Assembly (NCBI GenBank): GCA_027080725.1
Contig: JALWRC010000025.1
Coordinates: forward strand, 20,479 to 84,478
Reading direction: 5' to 3'
Length of the DNA: 64,000 nt
DNA from: Saprospiraceae bacterium
GTDB lineage: Bacteria > Bacteroidota > Bacteroidia > Chitinophagales > Saprospiraceae
Shown here: positions 16,905 through 25,146 of the stretch, piece by piece
Layout of the letters: every line of letters starts with the position of its first letter
How positions within the stretch are numbered: position 1 is the stretch's first letter
Notes under the pieces: model-generated
Seen by the model: only the letters and a program-made list of their open reading frames with translations
The model's database searches: none
What the model was told of the DNA's origin: nothing
Program-made: the position numbers and the translations under genes

Positions 16905-17174
16905 TTATTGATTAAAGATTTCGCATTTGTCAATGCAATGAAATATACTGATAATCTTCTTAAGCTTCAGTGAATAAAAGATATACCTTCCCTCTCTCAC
17001 TGATTCGAGGACGCCCGAATGCTTCATCTTTTGCAGGTGATGAGACAATAGGGAGTGGTCTAAAGAGGTATATTCGGCTAATTGACCGACCGTCATCCTG
17101 TCCACATTACTTAAAATATCTAAAATTTGCAGCCTAACCGGAAAGGATATCGACTTGAATATCTCCGCAATCAT
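16905..17174 (-). CDS. ArsR-type transcriptional repressor (sHdrR-like)
   Basis: An 89-residue winged-helix protein from the preferred ATG at 17174 (MIAEIFKSISFPVR). An upstream ATG at 17243 would place the -7 box and palindrome inside the gene, so it is disfavoured. The HTH is MTVGQLAEYTSLDHSLLSHHLQKM, followed by the wing EGRYIFYSL. Two Cys (80 and 84, FHCIDKCE) lie at the C-terminus. sHdrR/SoxR-type sulfur sensors use two distant cysteines; here both are C-terminal and the HTH-side one is missing, so sensing chemistry may differ. It is first in the operon and is probably autoregulatory. Confidence 0.8.
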   Translation of the reverse strand: MIAEIFKSISFPVRLQILDILSNVDRMTVGQLAEYTSLDHSLLSHHLQKMKHSGVLESVREGRYIFYSLKLKKIISIFHCIDKCEIFNQ

Positions 17175-17180
17175 TTCAAA

Positions 17181-17210
17181 TTGCCAAATATTATATTTGC
17201 TATTTGGCAA
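17181..17210. promoter_or_regulatory. Probable operator of the sHdr operon (10-bp inverted repeat)
   Basis: TTGCCAAATA (17181-17190) and TATTTGGCAA (17201-17210) are exact complements separated by 10 bases. A second dyad, CAAATAT-T-ATATTTG (17185-17199), is nested in it. The repeat ends 6 bases before the preferred regulator start and touches the -7 element, so a bound repressor would block initiation. The link to the ArsR-type protein is inferred from position. Confidence 0.7.
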
Positions 17211-17215
17211 ATCTA
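17208..17215 (-). promoter_or_regulatory. -7 element of the sHdr operon promoter
   Basis: On the minus strand this reads TAGATTTG, a perfect match to the Bacteroidota -7 consensus TAnnTTTG. No clear TTG was found about 19-21 bases upstream, so the promoter may be weak or activator-dependent. The start of transcription would fall in the inverted repeat. Confidence 0.5.
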
Positions 17216-17368
17216 TAACTAAATTTGTTTGGCCGGGTTTCATTGATTATATCTTTTCCAGAATTATATTCTGTTTTTTGCCCCACATCTATCCTTTTGC
17301 ATCATCATCACGGCTGCAAGATACTAATAATTGTACGAATATTGAAATAACAGTACGTAATATTTTTA

Positions 17369-17376
17369 TATCTTTG
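17369..17376 (+). promoter_or_regulatory. -7 element for the UVR-motif protein gene
   Basis: TATCTTTG matches TAnnTTTG and lies 36 bases before the ATG at 17413. A TTG at 17342-17344 is 24 bases upstream, slightly too far for the usual -33 spacing, so the -33 call is uncertain. Confidence 0.45.
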
Positions 17377-17412
17377 TAATATTCTTTTTTTGTTACATCA
17401 AAATGAACATCT

Positions 17413-17838
17413 ATGAAATGTAAAATTTGCAAAAAAGAAAACCAAGCCGGAGCACTCTTTATTAACACAGCAACATCGAAGTCCGATTATGTTTGCCTGT
17501 CTTGTCAATTAGAGCAAGAAATGGCCAACGTTACCGATCTCCGTAACATTGACAAGCAAATCAAAGACTTGGAAGGCGCCGTCGAACAGTTAAAATACGT
17601 CGTCGAACAGACCGGCTCTATGAAGAATGACTTCCCTCCCGAACTCATGGCTTTCTCCCCGCTATCTCTATACAAAACTGCAGAAGTTTCCCTGGCAAAA
17701 CTCAAGGCCCGAAGAATGGAGTTACTCCTAAGCAAAGATGCTACCTTTCGACTGAAGTACGAACTCAAGAAAGCATTGGAGAAGGAGGACTTTAAAAAAG
17801 CAGCTCAGCTCCAAAGACAACTTCAACAAGAGGAGTGA
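17413..17838 (+). CDS. UVR-motif protein with N-terminal zinc-finger-like cysteines (McsA-like)
   Basis: A 141-residue soluble protein. CKICKKE and CLSCQLE in the first 35 residues form a CxxC...CxxC pair likely to bind zinc. The middle is coiled-coil-like, and the C-terminus (LKKALEKEDFKKAAQLQRQLQ) is a UVR interaction motif as in UvrB, UvrC and McsA. It is divergent from the sHdr operon and stands alone. McsA partners an arginine kinase in Firmicutes, but no McsB gene is seen here. A role in protein quality control or DNA repair is possible; only the motif content is certain. Confidence 0.7.
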   Translation: MKCKICKKENQAGALFINTATSKSDYVCLSCQLEQEMANVTDLRNIDKQIKDLEGAVEQLKYVVEQTGSMKNDFPPELMAFSPLSLYKTAEVSLAKLKARRMELLLSKDATFRLKYELKKALEKEDFKKAAQLQRQLQQEE

Positions 17839-18074
17839 GATGTCCCATAACTCATCATCTGAAAGGAGAGTAGATCGCTTGAGTAGATAGTGTGTGTCAG
17901 AAGGTGTATGTTGTTATTTCAAATAGGCGCTCCAACAGGGCACGATTCCAACATTCCCCACGGTTTTACCCCCGGAGTACGGGCGGGCAATTTTATTTTC
18001 ATTTGGGGATATACCCCTTTTTCATACCTCACCAAAGCTGAAAAGCGACCGTTTTCTTCTTGAAGTCAATCGTT

Positions 18075-18485
18075 TTAGTGCACCTGTAATGCTTTGAGAA
18101 TGTCATCTTCGGGGGTAGATATATCTATAATTCTCTCAATTTGCTTTCCAAGTGAATCTAATCTAACTATTATTTCTGATTGCGCAGGGTAAGTTTCAAT
18201 GCAAGCATAACACCTTAGGGTTACAGTCATTCCTTCACAATTAGACTCCAATCTATCCACTAGCACATCCAAGTTCTTCGAATGGCCTATTTTATCCTCA
18301 TTTGTAGGGTTTGGAAGCAAATCCGAAGTCAATTTATTTACCTCGTTATTCACCTGCTCTGAATCATGATGCCATAACGCAGTAGTCAACTTGTTACAGT
18401 CGACGACGATTTGATAATCACAATCCCCTTTTTTACAGTAAAGGAACAATATCGTAAAAACCGAAAGTAAGAGTACATTTTTCAT
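18075..18485 (-). CDS. Uncharacterised lipoprotein
   Basis: A 136-residue protein with an N-terminal hydrophobic signal ending in LFLYC, a probable lipobox with Cys17. The mature part is hydrophilic and has several further cysteines (GDCDY, VDCNK, SNCEG, RCYACIE), so disulfides are likely in the periplasm. No family was recognised. A promoter-like site with the shared 18-mer lies about 240 bases upstream (18731-18795). Confidence 0.6.
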   Translation of the reverse strand: MKNVLLLSVFTILFLYCKKGDCDYQIVVDCNKLTTALWHHDSEQVNNEVNKLTSDLLPNPTNEDKIGHSKNLDVLVDRLESNCEGMTVTLRCYACIETYPAQSEIIVRLDSLGKQIERIIDISTPEDDILKALQVH

Positions 18486-18777
18486 TTTTATTCTATTTTA
18501 TTTAGTGAGTCATTTCTCCGTGTTCTTATATTCAGATTCATTTTTTGAGTAATGCTGAACCACGTAAGCCAATTGCTGTACGCTTTAGTCGAAGGGGCGT
18601 TTTATATGTATTTTGTTTGGTGTATCCATTTTTCTCTCCTGTCAAGACAATGTTACAAAATAGCCTGTGTCCATTAATCCGGCATAAAAATAAAGATTCC
18701 CATAATGGTAAGTTGCTTTATTTCAAAGCTGCAAGATACTATTTTTCGATAAACTATCCAACGGTTTTGTGATATTT

Positions 18778-18795
18778 GTGTGTATTACAAAGTGC
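18778..18795 (-). repeat. Promoter-associated 18-mer GCACTTTGTAATACACAC (copy 1)
   Basis: The plus strand reads GTGTGTATTACAAAGTGC, identical to 29459-29476. On the minus strand it lies 16 bases upstream of a TTG and 20 bases further of TATCTTGC. The centre TGTATTACA is a 9-base dyad. Confidence 0.7.
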
Positions 18796-19112
18796 ACTAA
18801 TGATCCTTGCAAATAGCAATAGAGCTTGTGCTTCATCGGCACATTAGAAGAACTGTTATTCAGTATTTTACTTCTAACTCCGTGTGTAGAACCTCATCCC
18901 CTAATACTGCTTCAGAGGCACAAATCCCAAATCTTTTACCCCCTTGAACACGTTCTACGGGGTTAATCGGTATTGGATATTAAAAAGAATCTTCCCGCGA
19001 GGTATCTAAATCCTGATGTTATAGCCCTTTGGTAGAATTTACTTTGATAAATACACTCTAATGTGTCCTCTGTGCCTTATGTGGTTCTAAAAAGGTGTTA
19101 TTTACCACGACC

Positions 19113-19225
19113 TGTGACGCCTTGGCGTTATTAGGTACATTAGGACACAACTTGTGACGCTATAGCGTTATAAGGTTTATTGATTTTTATTTCCTCATGT
19201 GTTCTAATAACGTTGTAGTGTCACT
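19113..19225. repeat. Three related short dyads
   Basis: TGTGACGCCTTGGCGTTATT (19114-19133), TGTGACGCTATAGCGTTATA (19154-19173) and, inverted, a degenerate relative at 19203-19222. Each contains GACGC/GCGTTA arms able to form a small hairpin. The function is unknown. Confidence 0.5.
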
Positions 19226-19385
19226 GGCAATAAAGGAGAGGAGGGGGGTGAGCAGACGTGGCGGTATAAGGTTGTAAAAAAAAGTACATTTTGTCATACC
19301 CCCCCTTTTCTTCCACACCGCCAATTGCCATATTTTCACTAATTTTGAGTTTGTAATTCTATTGTCAACCATTTCAAGCCGGAAT

Positions 19386-20972
19386 ATGCAGTTTATATAC
19401 TTTTTGTTATTTACCCTTTTGGTAGCCCTCATCTCCTATCTCGCGACACGCAAAACGGATGAAAACAGTTCTGACGGGTATTTTCTCGGTGGCAGAAGCC
19501 TCACCGGGGTGGTGATAGCGGGTTCTTTGCTTTTGACCAACCTATCCACCGAACAGATTGTCGGGCTCAATGGTGCCGCCTATAAAGAAGGCATTCTGGT
19601 CATGGCATGGGAGACGCTGGCAGCCATTGCCATGGTGGTCACTGCGGTGTTATTACTGCCGCGATATCTCAAGGGAGGGATCGCTACCGTCCCGGGATTT
19701 CTGGAGCGTCGTTACGATAAGGTAACCAAGACCATTACCTCCGCACTCTTTCTCAGCGGATATGTCGTCGTCTTATTGCCTATTGTTTTGTATTCCGGAG
19801 CACTCGCCATCAATGCCATGTTTGGGGTACCCGAACTCTTAGGCGTTAACAAGACCCAGGCCTTGTGGATTACGGTTTGGGGCATCGGAATTGTAGGGTC
19901 TATTTATGCGATTTTCGGTGGGTTAAAAGCGGTGGCTGTTTCGGATACGCTCAACGCAGTGGGACTACTCATCGGTGGGACGCTTATTCCGGTCTTCGGA
20001 TTGATGGCGATTGGCGACGGCAATGTATTGGAGGGCCTCCAAACGCTCATGCATGCCAACCCGGAGAAATTCAAATCCCTGGGAGATGCACATGCCTCCG
20101 TCCCTTTTAGTACCATCTTCACGGGTATGATGCTCGTCCAGCTCTTTTACTGGGGCACCAATCAAGCCATCATCCAACGTGCCCTTGGTGCAAAAAACCT
20201 CAAAGAAGGGCAGAAGGGATTGATGCTTGCCGCCTTCATCAAGATTCTTGGTCCATTGATGGTGGTTCTGCCCGGAGTTATTGCATTTTACTTATTCAAG
20301 GGGCAGATAGACAATCCGGATGAAGCCTATCCTTTATTGGTCAATAAAGTACTTCCGGCATCGTTGTTGGGCTTTTTTGCAGCGGTCCTCTTTGGAGCCG
20401 TACTGAGCTCATTCAACTCTGCCCTCAATAGCTCGGTCACCCTGTTTGGATTGGATATCTACAAATCGCATATTAATCAAGAAGCGTCAGAGAAGCAAGT
20501 CGTCCGGGTGGGTAAGAGATTTGGTATTCTCCTGGCGCTCTTGTCCATGTTTATCGCCCCGCTCATCGCCAACGCCCCTAATGGACTCTTCGGATATCTC
20601 CAAGAAGTCAACGGCTGCTATAGCATCCCTATCCTCACCATCATTTTGGTGGGGTATTTGACGCGGTATGTTCCCGCCCTTGCCGCCAAAGTGGGAATTC
20701 TGTCCGGTGTTGTCCTTTACAGCATCAGTCAGTTTATCCTCAAGCCTTTTGTCTTCGGTGCCGAGCATTATCCGCATTATCTACACGTCATGGCGATTTT
20801 GTTTGTTCTCAATGCCGGCATTATGCTGCTCATCGGCCGGCTCAAGCCCAGGGCGGAGCCCTATGTCGCGTTCGACAGTAAAGAGGTGGATATTACTCCC
20901 TGGCGGTATCTCAAACCCGTAGGAATTGGGATTACCGCCATTGTGATTGCGATATATGTGTATTTTGCATGA
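19386..20972 (+). CDS. Sodium/solute symporter (SSS family)
   Basis: A 528-residue integral membrane transporter with about 13-14 hydrophobic segments. The SSS features are visible: the early GYFLGGRSLTG after the first helix, NLSTEQIVGLNG in the second, and GAVLSSFNSALNSSVTLFGLDIY in the SSS signature region. The likely substrate is a sugar or other small solute (SglT-like), but specificity cannot be read. The start at 19386 (MQFIYFLLF) replaces an in-frame TTG 24 bases upstream. A TAATTTTG -7-like box lies 39 bases before the ATG. It converges on argH with a 17-base gap. Confidence 0.88.
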   Translation: MQFIYFLLFTLLVALISYLATRKTDENSSDGYFLGGRSLTGVVIAGSLLLTNLSTEQIVGLNGAAYKEGILVMAWETLAAIAMVVTAVLLLPRYLKGGIATVPGFLERRYDKVTKTITSALFLSGYVVVLLPIVLYSGALAINAMFGVPELLGVNKTQALWITVWGIGIVGSIYAIFGGLKAVAVSDTLNAVGLLIGGTLIPVFGLMAIGDGNVLEGLQTLMHANPEKFKSLGDAHASVPFSTIFTGMMLVQLFYWGTNQAIIQRALGAKNLKEGQKGLMLAAFIKILGPLMVVLPGVIAFYLFKGQIDNPDEAYPLLVNKVLPASLLGFFAAVLFGAVLSSFNSALNSSVTLFGLDIYKSHINQEASEKQVVRVGKRFGILLALLSMFIAPLIANAPNGLFGYLQEVNGCYSIPILTIILVGYLTRYVPALAAKVGILSGVVLYSISQFILKPFVFGAEHYPHYLHVMAILFVLNAGIMLLIGRLKPRAEPYVAFDSKEVDITPWRYLKPVGIGITAIVIAIYVYFA

Positions 20973-20989
20973 AAATAGTCTCCACCGGG

Positions 20990-22291
20990 TCATTCCCTCC
21001 CGGGCATTTGTCCGTACTCCTCATCAAATTTTGCTCTTATTTCCTTTAAGCACAAGTTGCCCAAACTGCCTTCATGCGTGTGGGAAACCCTTTTATCCGG
21101 CTCAAAACGCCCTTCCAATATATCTTTACCGACCCTCCGGTAGGCTTCGCGAAAAGGGACTCCGGCCATAACCAACTTGTTGACTTCCTCGACACTAAAG
21201 ATATAACGGTACTTCTCCTCCTCGAGCAAATCACGCCGGACCCGGATATGTTGCAACATAAAATCGCAGACTTCCAGATGGTCTTTAACCCCTTCGATTC
21301 CACCCATCAGGGATTCCTTGAGCAATTGGTAATCCCTGTGATAACCGGAGGGAAGATTTCCGGTGATGTGCATAATTTCCGAGGGCAGATTACAGATTTT
21401 ATTGCTTCGCGCGCGCAAGAGTTCGAAGACATCCGGATTTTGCTTGTGTGGCATGATGCTCGACCCCGTCGTCAATTCTTTTGGGAAGGATATGAAATGG
21501 TAATTTTGGCTCATATAGAGACACACATCTGCCGCCAACTGCGCCAGGGTGCCCGAAACGGAAGCCATGGCGAAAGCGACACTTTGCTCCAACCTGCCCC
21601 GGCTCATTTGAGCAGCAACAACGTTGTATTTGAGCGTCCTGAATCCGAGCAATTGCGTGGTCATGCTCCGGTCAATGGGAAAGGAGGTGCCGTATCCCGC
21701 AGCCGAGCCCAACGGGTTTTGGTCACTGATGCGATAGGCCGCGTGCAGCAGGGTCAGATCGTCTATCAAACGCTCCGCATAGGCCGAAAACCACAAGCCG
21801 AAAGAGGAGGGCATCGCCACCTGCATATGAGTATAACCGGGCATCAAAACGTCTTTCTCGCGCTCACTCAATCCCATTAGGGTTTCAAATAGCCTTTTTA
21901 TCAACCCTTTGATGATGACCAATTCGTCCTTGACATAGAGGTGTAAGTCCACCAATACCTGGTCATTGCGCGAACGGGTAGTGTGTATTTTCTTGCCCGC
22001 CTCTCCAATCTCACTCACCAGGGCAAATTCGATTTTGCTGTGCACATCTTCAAATTGGGGCTCGATAACAAACACTCCCCGCTCGATCTGAGCAGTGATG
22101 GTATCCAATCCCCTGAGAATATCACTGAGTTCTCCATCGGTTAATATCCCTATTTTATGAAGCATACGAGCGTGCGCTCTGCTCGCTTGAACATCGTATC
22201 GAGCGAGTTTCAAATCCAATATCCGGTCGTTTCCCACCGTAAATCGTTCAACGATGTTATGCGTTGTGTATCCTTTATCCCAGAGTTTCAT
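20990..22291 (-). CDS. argH: Argininosuccinate lyase
   Basis: A 433-residue ArgH of the fumarase/aspartase superfamily that cleaves argininosuccinate to arginine and fumarate. The superfamily signature GSSIMPHKQNPD is intact, as are the THTRSRNDQVLVDLHLYV substrate motif and PGYTHMQ. It is the last gene of the arginine operon and its ATG overlaps the stop of the deacetylase gene by 4 bases (ATGA). It is slightly shorter than typical 450-460 residue ArgH. Confidence 0.95.
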   Translation of the reverse strand: MKLWDKGYTTHNIVERFTVGNDRILDLKLARYDVQASRAHARMLHKIGILTDGELSDILRGLDTITAQIERGVFVIEPQFEDVHSKIEFALVSEIGEAGKKIHTTRSRNDQVLVDLHLYVKDELVIIKGLIKRLFETLMGLSEREKDVLMPGYTHMQVAMPSSFGLWFSAYAERLIDDLTLLHAAYRISDQNPLGSAAGYGTSFPIDRSMTTQLLGFRTLKYNVVAAQMSRGRLEQSVAFAMASVSGTLAQLAADVCLYMSQNYHFISFPKELTTGSSIMPHKQNPDVFELLRARSNKICNLPSEIMHITGNLPSGYHRDYQLLKESLMGGIEGVKDHLEVCDFMLQHIRVRRDLLEEEKYRYIFSVEEVNKLVMAGVPFREAYRRVGKDILEGRFEPDKRVSHTHEGSLGNLCLKEIRAKFDEEYGQMPGRE

Positions 22292-23397
22292 TTTACTGTA
22301 TTTTTTGAGTTTAAAATGGTGGAAGAACGAATCACCTCCTCCAAAATGTCAATATACCCTTGTACGCCCTCATTGAGTTCATCAATCCGGATAAACTCAT
22401 CGGCACTGTGCGACCGTGTGGACTGACCCGGACCCATCTTGAGGGAAGGACAGGACAGTACTGCTTGATCGGAAAGCGTCGGAGACCCATACGTCTTTCT
22501 ACCCAGTCGTATCCCCGCCTTTACGATGGGATGTCCGGGAGAAATCGAAGAAGAGTTCAGCTGAAAGGAGCGCGCCTCCATCCGGCTCTTGGTATGCGCA
22601 TCAATGATATCAAAGACCTCTCGATTGGTGTAGGCATCGTTTACCCGCACATCGACCACAAAATGGCAGCGGGCCGGAACGAGATTGTGCTGTTTGCCGG
22701 CTTGGATTTGGGTGACACTCATCTTCACTTTGCCCAACGTCTCCGACACTTTGTCGAAGCGATGTGTCCGGATCCAATGGATGTCTTCGAGGGCTTGGTA
22801 GATGGCATTCTCGGTATTTTCGTGTGCAGCATGTCCGGCAATGCCCGAGGCATACCCGTCGATGACGAGTAGTCCTTTTTCCGCAATAGCCAGCTGCATA
22901 CCCGTCGGTTCTCCTACGATGGCAAAATCGATCTCCGGCAGACGGTGGATCAAATATTTCAAGCCCCATTCTCCGGAACTTTCTTCTTCCGCCGTAGCGG
23001 CAATCAGGAGGTTGTATCTCAAATCCTCCTCCTCATAAAAATGAGCAAAAGCGGCCAACAAGGATACCAGGCTTGCTCCGGCGTCATTGCTGCCGAGACC
23101 GTAAAGCACCTCTCCTTCGATGGCCGGGTCAAACGGGTCCCGGGTATATCCGGCGTTTGGACGTACCGTGTCGTGATGCGAGTTGAGGAGTATCGTCGGC
23201 TTCTCCGGATTAAAGTACTTGTTGACCGCCCAAACATTGTTCTTATCCCTGTGAAAAGCCATACCACGCGAGGCCATCCACTCCTCCAAGTGTTGGGCCG
23301 TCCCGTCCTCCTCTGCGGAAAAAGACGGGATTTTGATGAGCGCCCGGAGCAATTCCAATGCTTCCCGGGTCGCCGCTGTTAACTTCTTTTTTTGCAT
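22288..23397 (-). CDS. argE: ArgE-type M20 deacetylase (acetylornithine or acetylcitrulline deacetylase)
   Basis: A 369-residue M20 metallopeptidase. Zinc ligands are visible in LNSHHDTV (His/Asp), GSNDAGAS and AEEESSGEWG (catalytic Glu pair), and in AIVGEPTG and the late GPGQSTRSHSADE. It removes the N-acyl group in arginine synthesis. Because the carbamoyltransferase in the operon is of the acylornithine type, the natural substrate is more likely N-acylcitrulline than N-acetylornithine; this is inference from the pathway. Confidence 0.87.
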   Translation of the reverse strand: MQKKKLTAATREALELLRALIKIPSFSAEEDGTAQHLEEWMASRGMAFHRDKNNVWAVNKYFNPEKPTILLNSHHDTVRPNAGYTRDPFDPAIEGEVLYGLGSNDAGASLVSLLAAFAHFYEEEDLRYNLLIAATAEEESSGEWGLKYLIHRLPEIDFAIVGEPTGMQLAIAEKGLLVIDGYASGIAGHAAHENTENAIYQALEDIHWIRTHRFDKVSETLGKVKMSVTQIQAGKQHNLVPARCHFVVDVRVNDAYTNREVFDIIDAHTKSRMEARSFQLNSSSISPGHPIVKAGIRLGRKTYGSPTLSDQAVLSCPSLKMGPGQSTRSHSADEFIRIDELNEGVQGYIDILEEVIRSSTILNSKNTVK

Positions 23398-23423
23398 ATC
23401 TCCGATGGTTTGTAATACTCTTT

Positions 23424-24209
23424 TTATAATACGACCAATGTGCCTTTTCCTCCTTCTCCGCGGGTCAGCAAATCCTCCGGAAGCCCGATTTTAACCCGGC
23501 GGACGCCGTTTTCAAGTGCATTAAAGCAGTTGTCCAACTTGGGCAGCATACCCTCGTGTATTACCCCCGCTTTCGACCATTTCATATACGACTCCTTATC
23601 CAATCGCTCTACCACAGAATCCGCATCATTCACATCCCTCATGACTCCTTTCCGGTCGAAGCAGTACAGGAGGGTGACATCATAACTGCCGGCCATGGCG
23701 ATGGCGATTTCTGCGGCGATGGTATCCGCATTGGTGTTGAGCAATTGGCCCTGACCGTCGTGCGTGATGGCACAAAAAACAGGCACAAATCCCATGTCCA
23801 TCAAAGCATTCAGATGCTCCTTTTGGACCTCCACAACATCTCCCACAAATCCATAGTCCACCGATTGGACAGGACGCCGGATCGCCAAAATGAGATTGGC
23901 ATCCGCTCCACTCACCCCCAACGCTTGGCAGGATTGGGCCTGCAAACCCGCTACGATCTGCTTGTTGATAAGGCCGGCATAAACCTGAACGACGAGCTCG
24001 AGGGTCGCAGCGGAAGTGATGCGTCGTCCCCGGTGCATCTCCGCCGGGATACCGAGCCGCTTGCCGAGCGTTGTGGCTTTGCTCCCCCCGCCGTGTACAA
24101 GAATTTTTCTACCCGGCAAGCGGGCAAAATCCTTTAGGACAGCTTGCAGTTTTGGCGGGGCGTCGATGAGGGCACCGCCTATTTTTACTATGGTTACTTC
24201 AGGCTTCAT
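23424..24209 (-). CDS. argB: Acetylglutamate kinase
   Basis: A 261-residue amino-acid kinase with KIGGALID and LVHGGGSKATTLGKRLG at the N-terminus for ATP and substrate binding, and NTNADTIAAEIAIAM near residue 160. Length fits ArgB. It phosphorylates N-acetyl- (or N-succinyl-) glutamate. Its start overlaps the end of the carbamoyltransferase gene by 11 bases. The N-terminal helix typical of arginine-inhibited hexameric ArgB is absent, so feedback control at this enzyme is probably weak. Confidence 0.92.
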   Translation of the reverse strand: MKPEVTIVKIGGALIDAPPKLQAVLKDFARLPGRKILVHGGGSKATTLGKRLGIPAEMHRGRRITSAATLELVVQVYAGLINKQIVAGLQAQSCQALGVSGADANLILAIRRPVQSVDYGFVGDVVEVQKEHLNALMDMGFVPVFCAITHDGQGQLLNTNADTIAAEIAIAMAGSYDVTLLYCFDRKGVMRDVNDADSVVERLDKESYMKWSKAGVIHEGMLPKLDNCFNALENGVRRVKIGLPEDLLTRGEGGKGTLVVL

Positions 24210-25146
24210 CCAATAACATTTTTAGTACGGCTTGTGCTGCATAAACCCGGTTGTGCGCCTGCTCCAAAACGATGGATTGCGGTCCATCCAATACGGCATC
24301 ACTGACGACTACATTGCGCCGTACCGGCAAACAGTGCATAAATTTTCCGTTATGGGTCATCGTCATTTTCTCCTCTGTTATCATCCAATCCTCCCATCCC
24401 GCGACGCTCTTCCCGTAGTCCGTGTAGCTGCTCCAATTCTTGGCATAGACAAAATCCGCCCCTTCCAACGCCTCCTCCTGACAGTGTGTCACCTTCAGCC
24501 CTTCCACAAAACGGGGTGCCAACTCCAGTCCCGGTGGATGGGTGATGACCAAGTCCACCTCCGATGCCCGCATCCATTGGACAAACGAATTGGCCACTGC
24601 CTGTGGCAATGCCTTGGGGTGTGGCGCCCAGGTGAGGACCACCTTGGGGCGATGTGTACGTGCCTGCTCGCGTATAGTCATGAGGTCTGCAAGGGACTGA
24701 AGGGGGTGCAATGTCGCACTCTCCAAAGAGATGACCGGTACCGTAGCATGGGCGATAAATTTATTCATCAGGACTTCCTCGTAGTCTTTATCCCGGTCAT
24801 CGAGCGAAGCAAAGGTCCGCAATCCGATGATGTCGCAGTACCGGGAGACCACCCCGGCAGCTTCCTTGATGTGCTCCTTCGAGCTGCCATTCATCGTAGT
24901 GCCATCTTCCAACTCGATATTCCACCCGTCGCTGTTGAGGTTCATGACCATGACGTGCATCCCGAGAAGCTGCGCCGCCTTTTGGGTGCTGAGTCGTGTC
25001 CTCAAACTCGGGTTAAAAAACAGCATACACAGCGTCTTACCCCGTCCAAGCATCGTAAACTGATGCGGATCGGCTTTCATAGACCGGGCCAGGGACAGGA
25101 GATCCTCTAACCGGGCGACGTCCTGAATCGAAGTGAATCCTTTCAT
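24199..25146 (-). CDS. argF': N-acylornithine carbamoyltransferase (ArgF')
   Basis: A 315-residue carbamoyltransferase. FFNPSLRTRLSTQ is the carbamoyl-phosphate motif (SxRTR) and HCLPVRRNV replaces the HCLP signature of ordinary ornithine enzymes with the acylornithine version. Bacteroidota and Xanthomonas use this enzyme on N-succinyl- or N-acetylornithine. The loop that discriminates the two acyl groups reads MNGSSKEHIKEA, which I cannot assign to either. The ATG at 25146 is preferred (ATGA overlap with argD); a longer frame to 25275 would run into argD. Confidence 0.9.
   Translation of the reverse strand: MKGFTSIQDVARLEDLLSLARSMKADPHQFTMLGRGKTLCMLFFNPSLRTRLSTQKAAQLLGMHVMVMNLNSDGWNIELEDGTTMNGSSKEHIKEAAGVVSRYCDIIGLRTFASLDDRDKDYEEVLMNKFIAHATVPVISLESATLHPLQSLADLMTIREQARTHRPKVVLTWAPHPKALPQAVANSFVQWMRASEVDLVITHPPGLELAPRFVEGLKVTHCQEEALEGADFVYAKNWSSYTDYGKSVAGWEDWMITEEKMTMTHNGKFMHCLPVRRNVVVSDAVLDGPQSIVLEQAHNRVYAAQAVLKMLLDEA

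Larger units (their letters stand above)
18486..19385. other. 900-base intergenic region with short repeats
   Basis: No gene with coding character was found. It contains a minus-strand promoter-like arrangement (18-mer 18778-18795, TTG at 18759-18761, TATCTTGC at 18731-18738), three short imperfect dyads (19113-19225), and a TAATTTTG -7-like box (19340-19347) before the symporter. The low-complexity, repeat-bearing character suggests an old insertion or decayed region. Confidence 0.5.
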
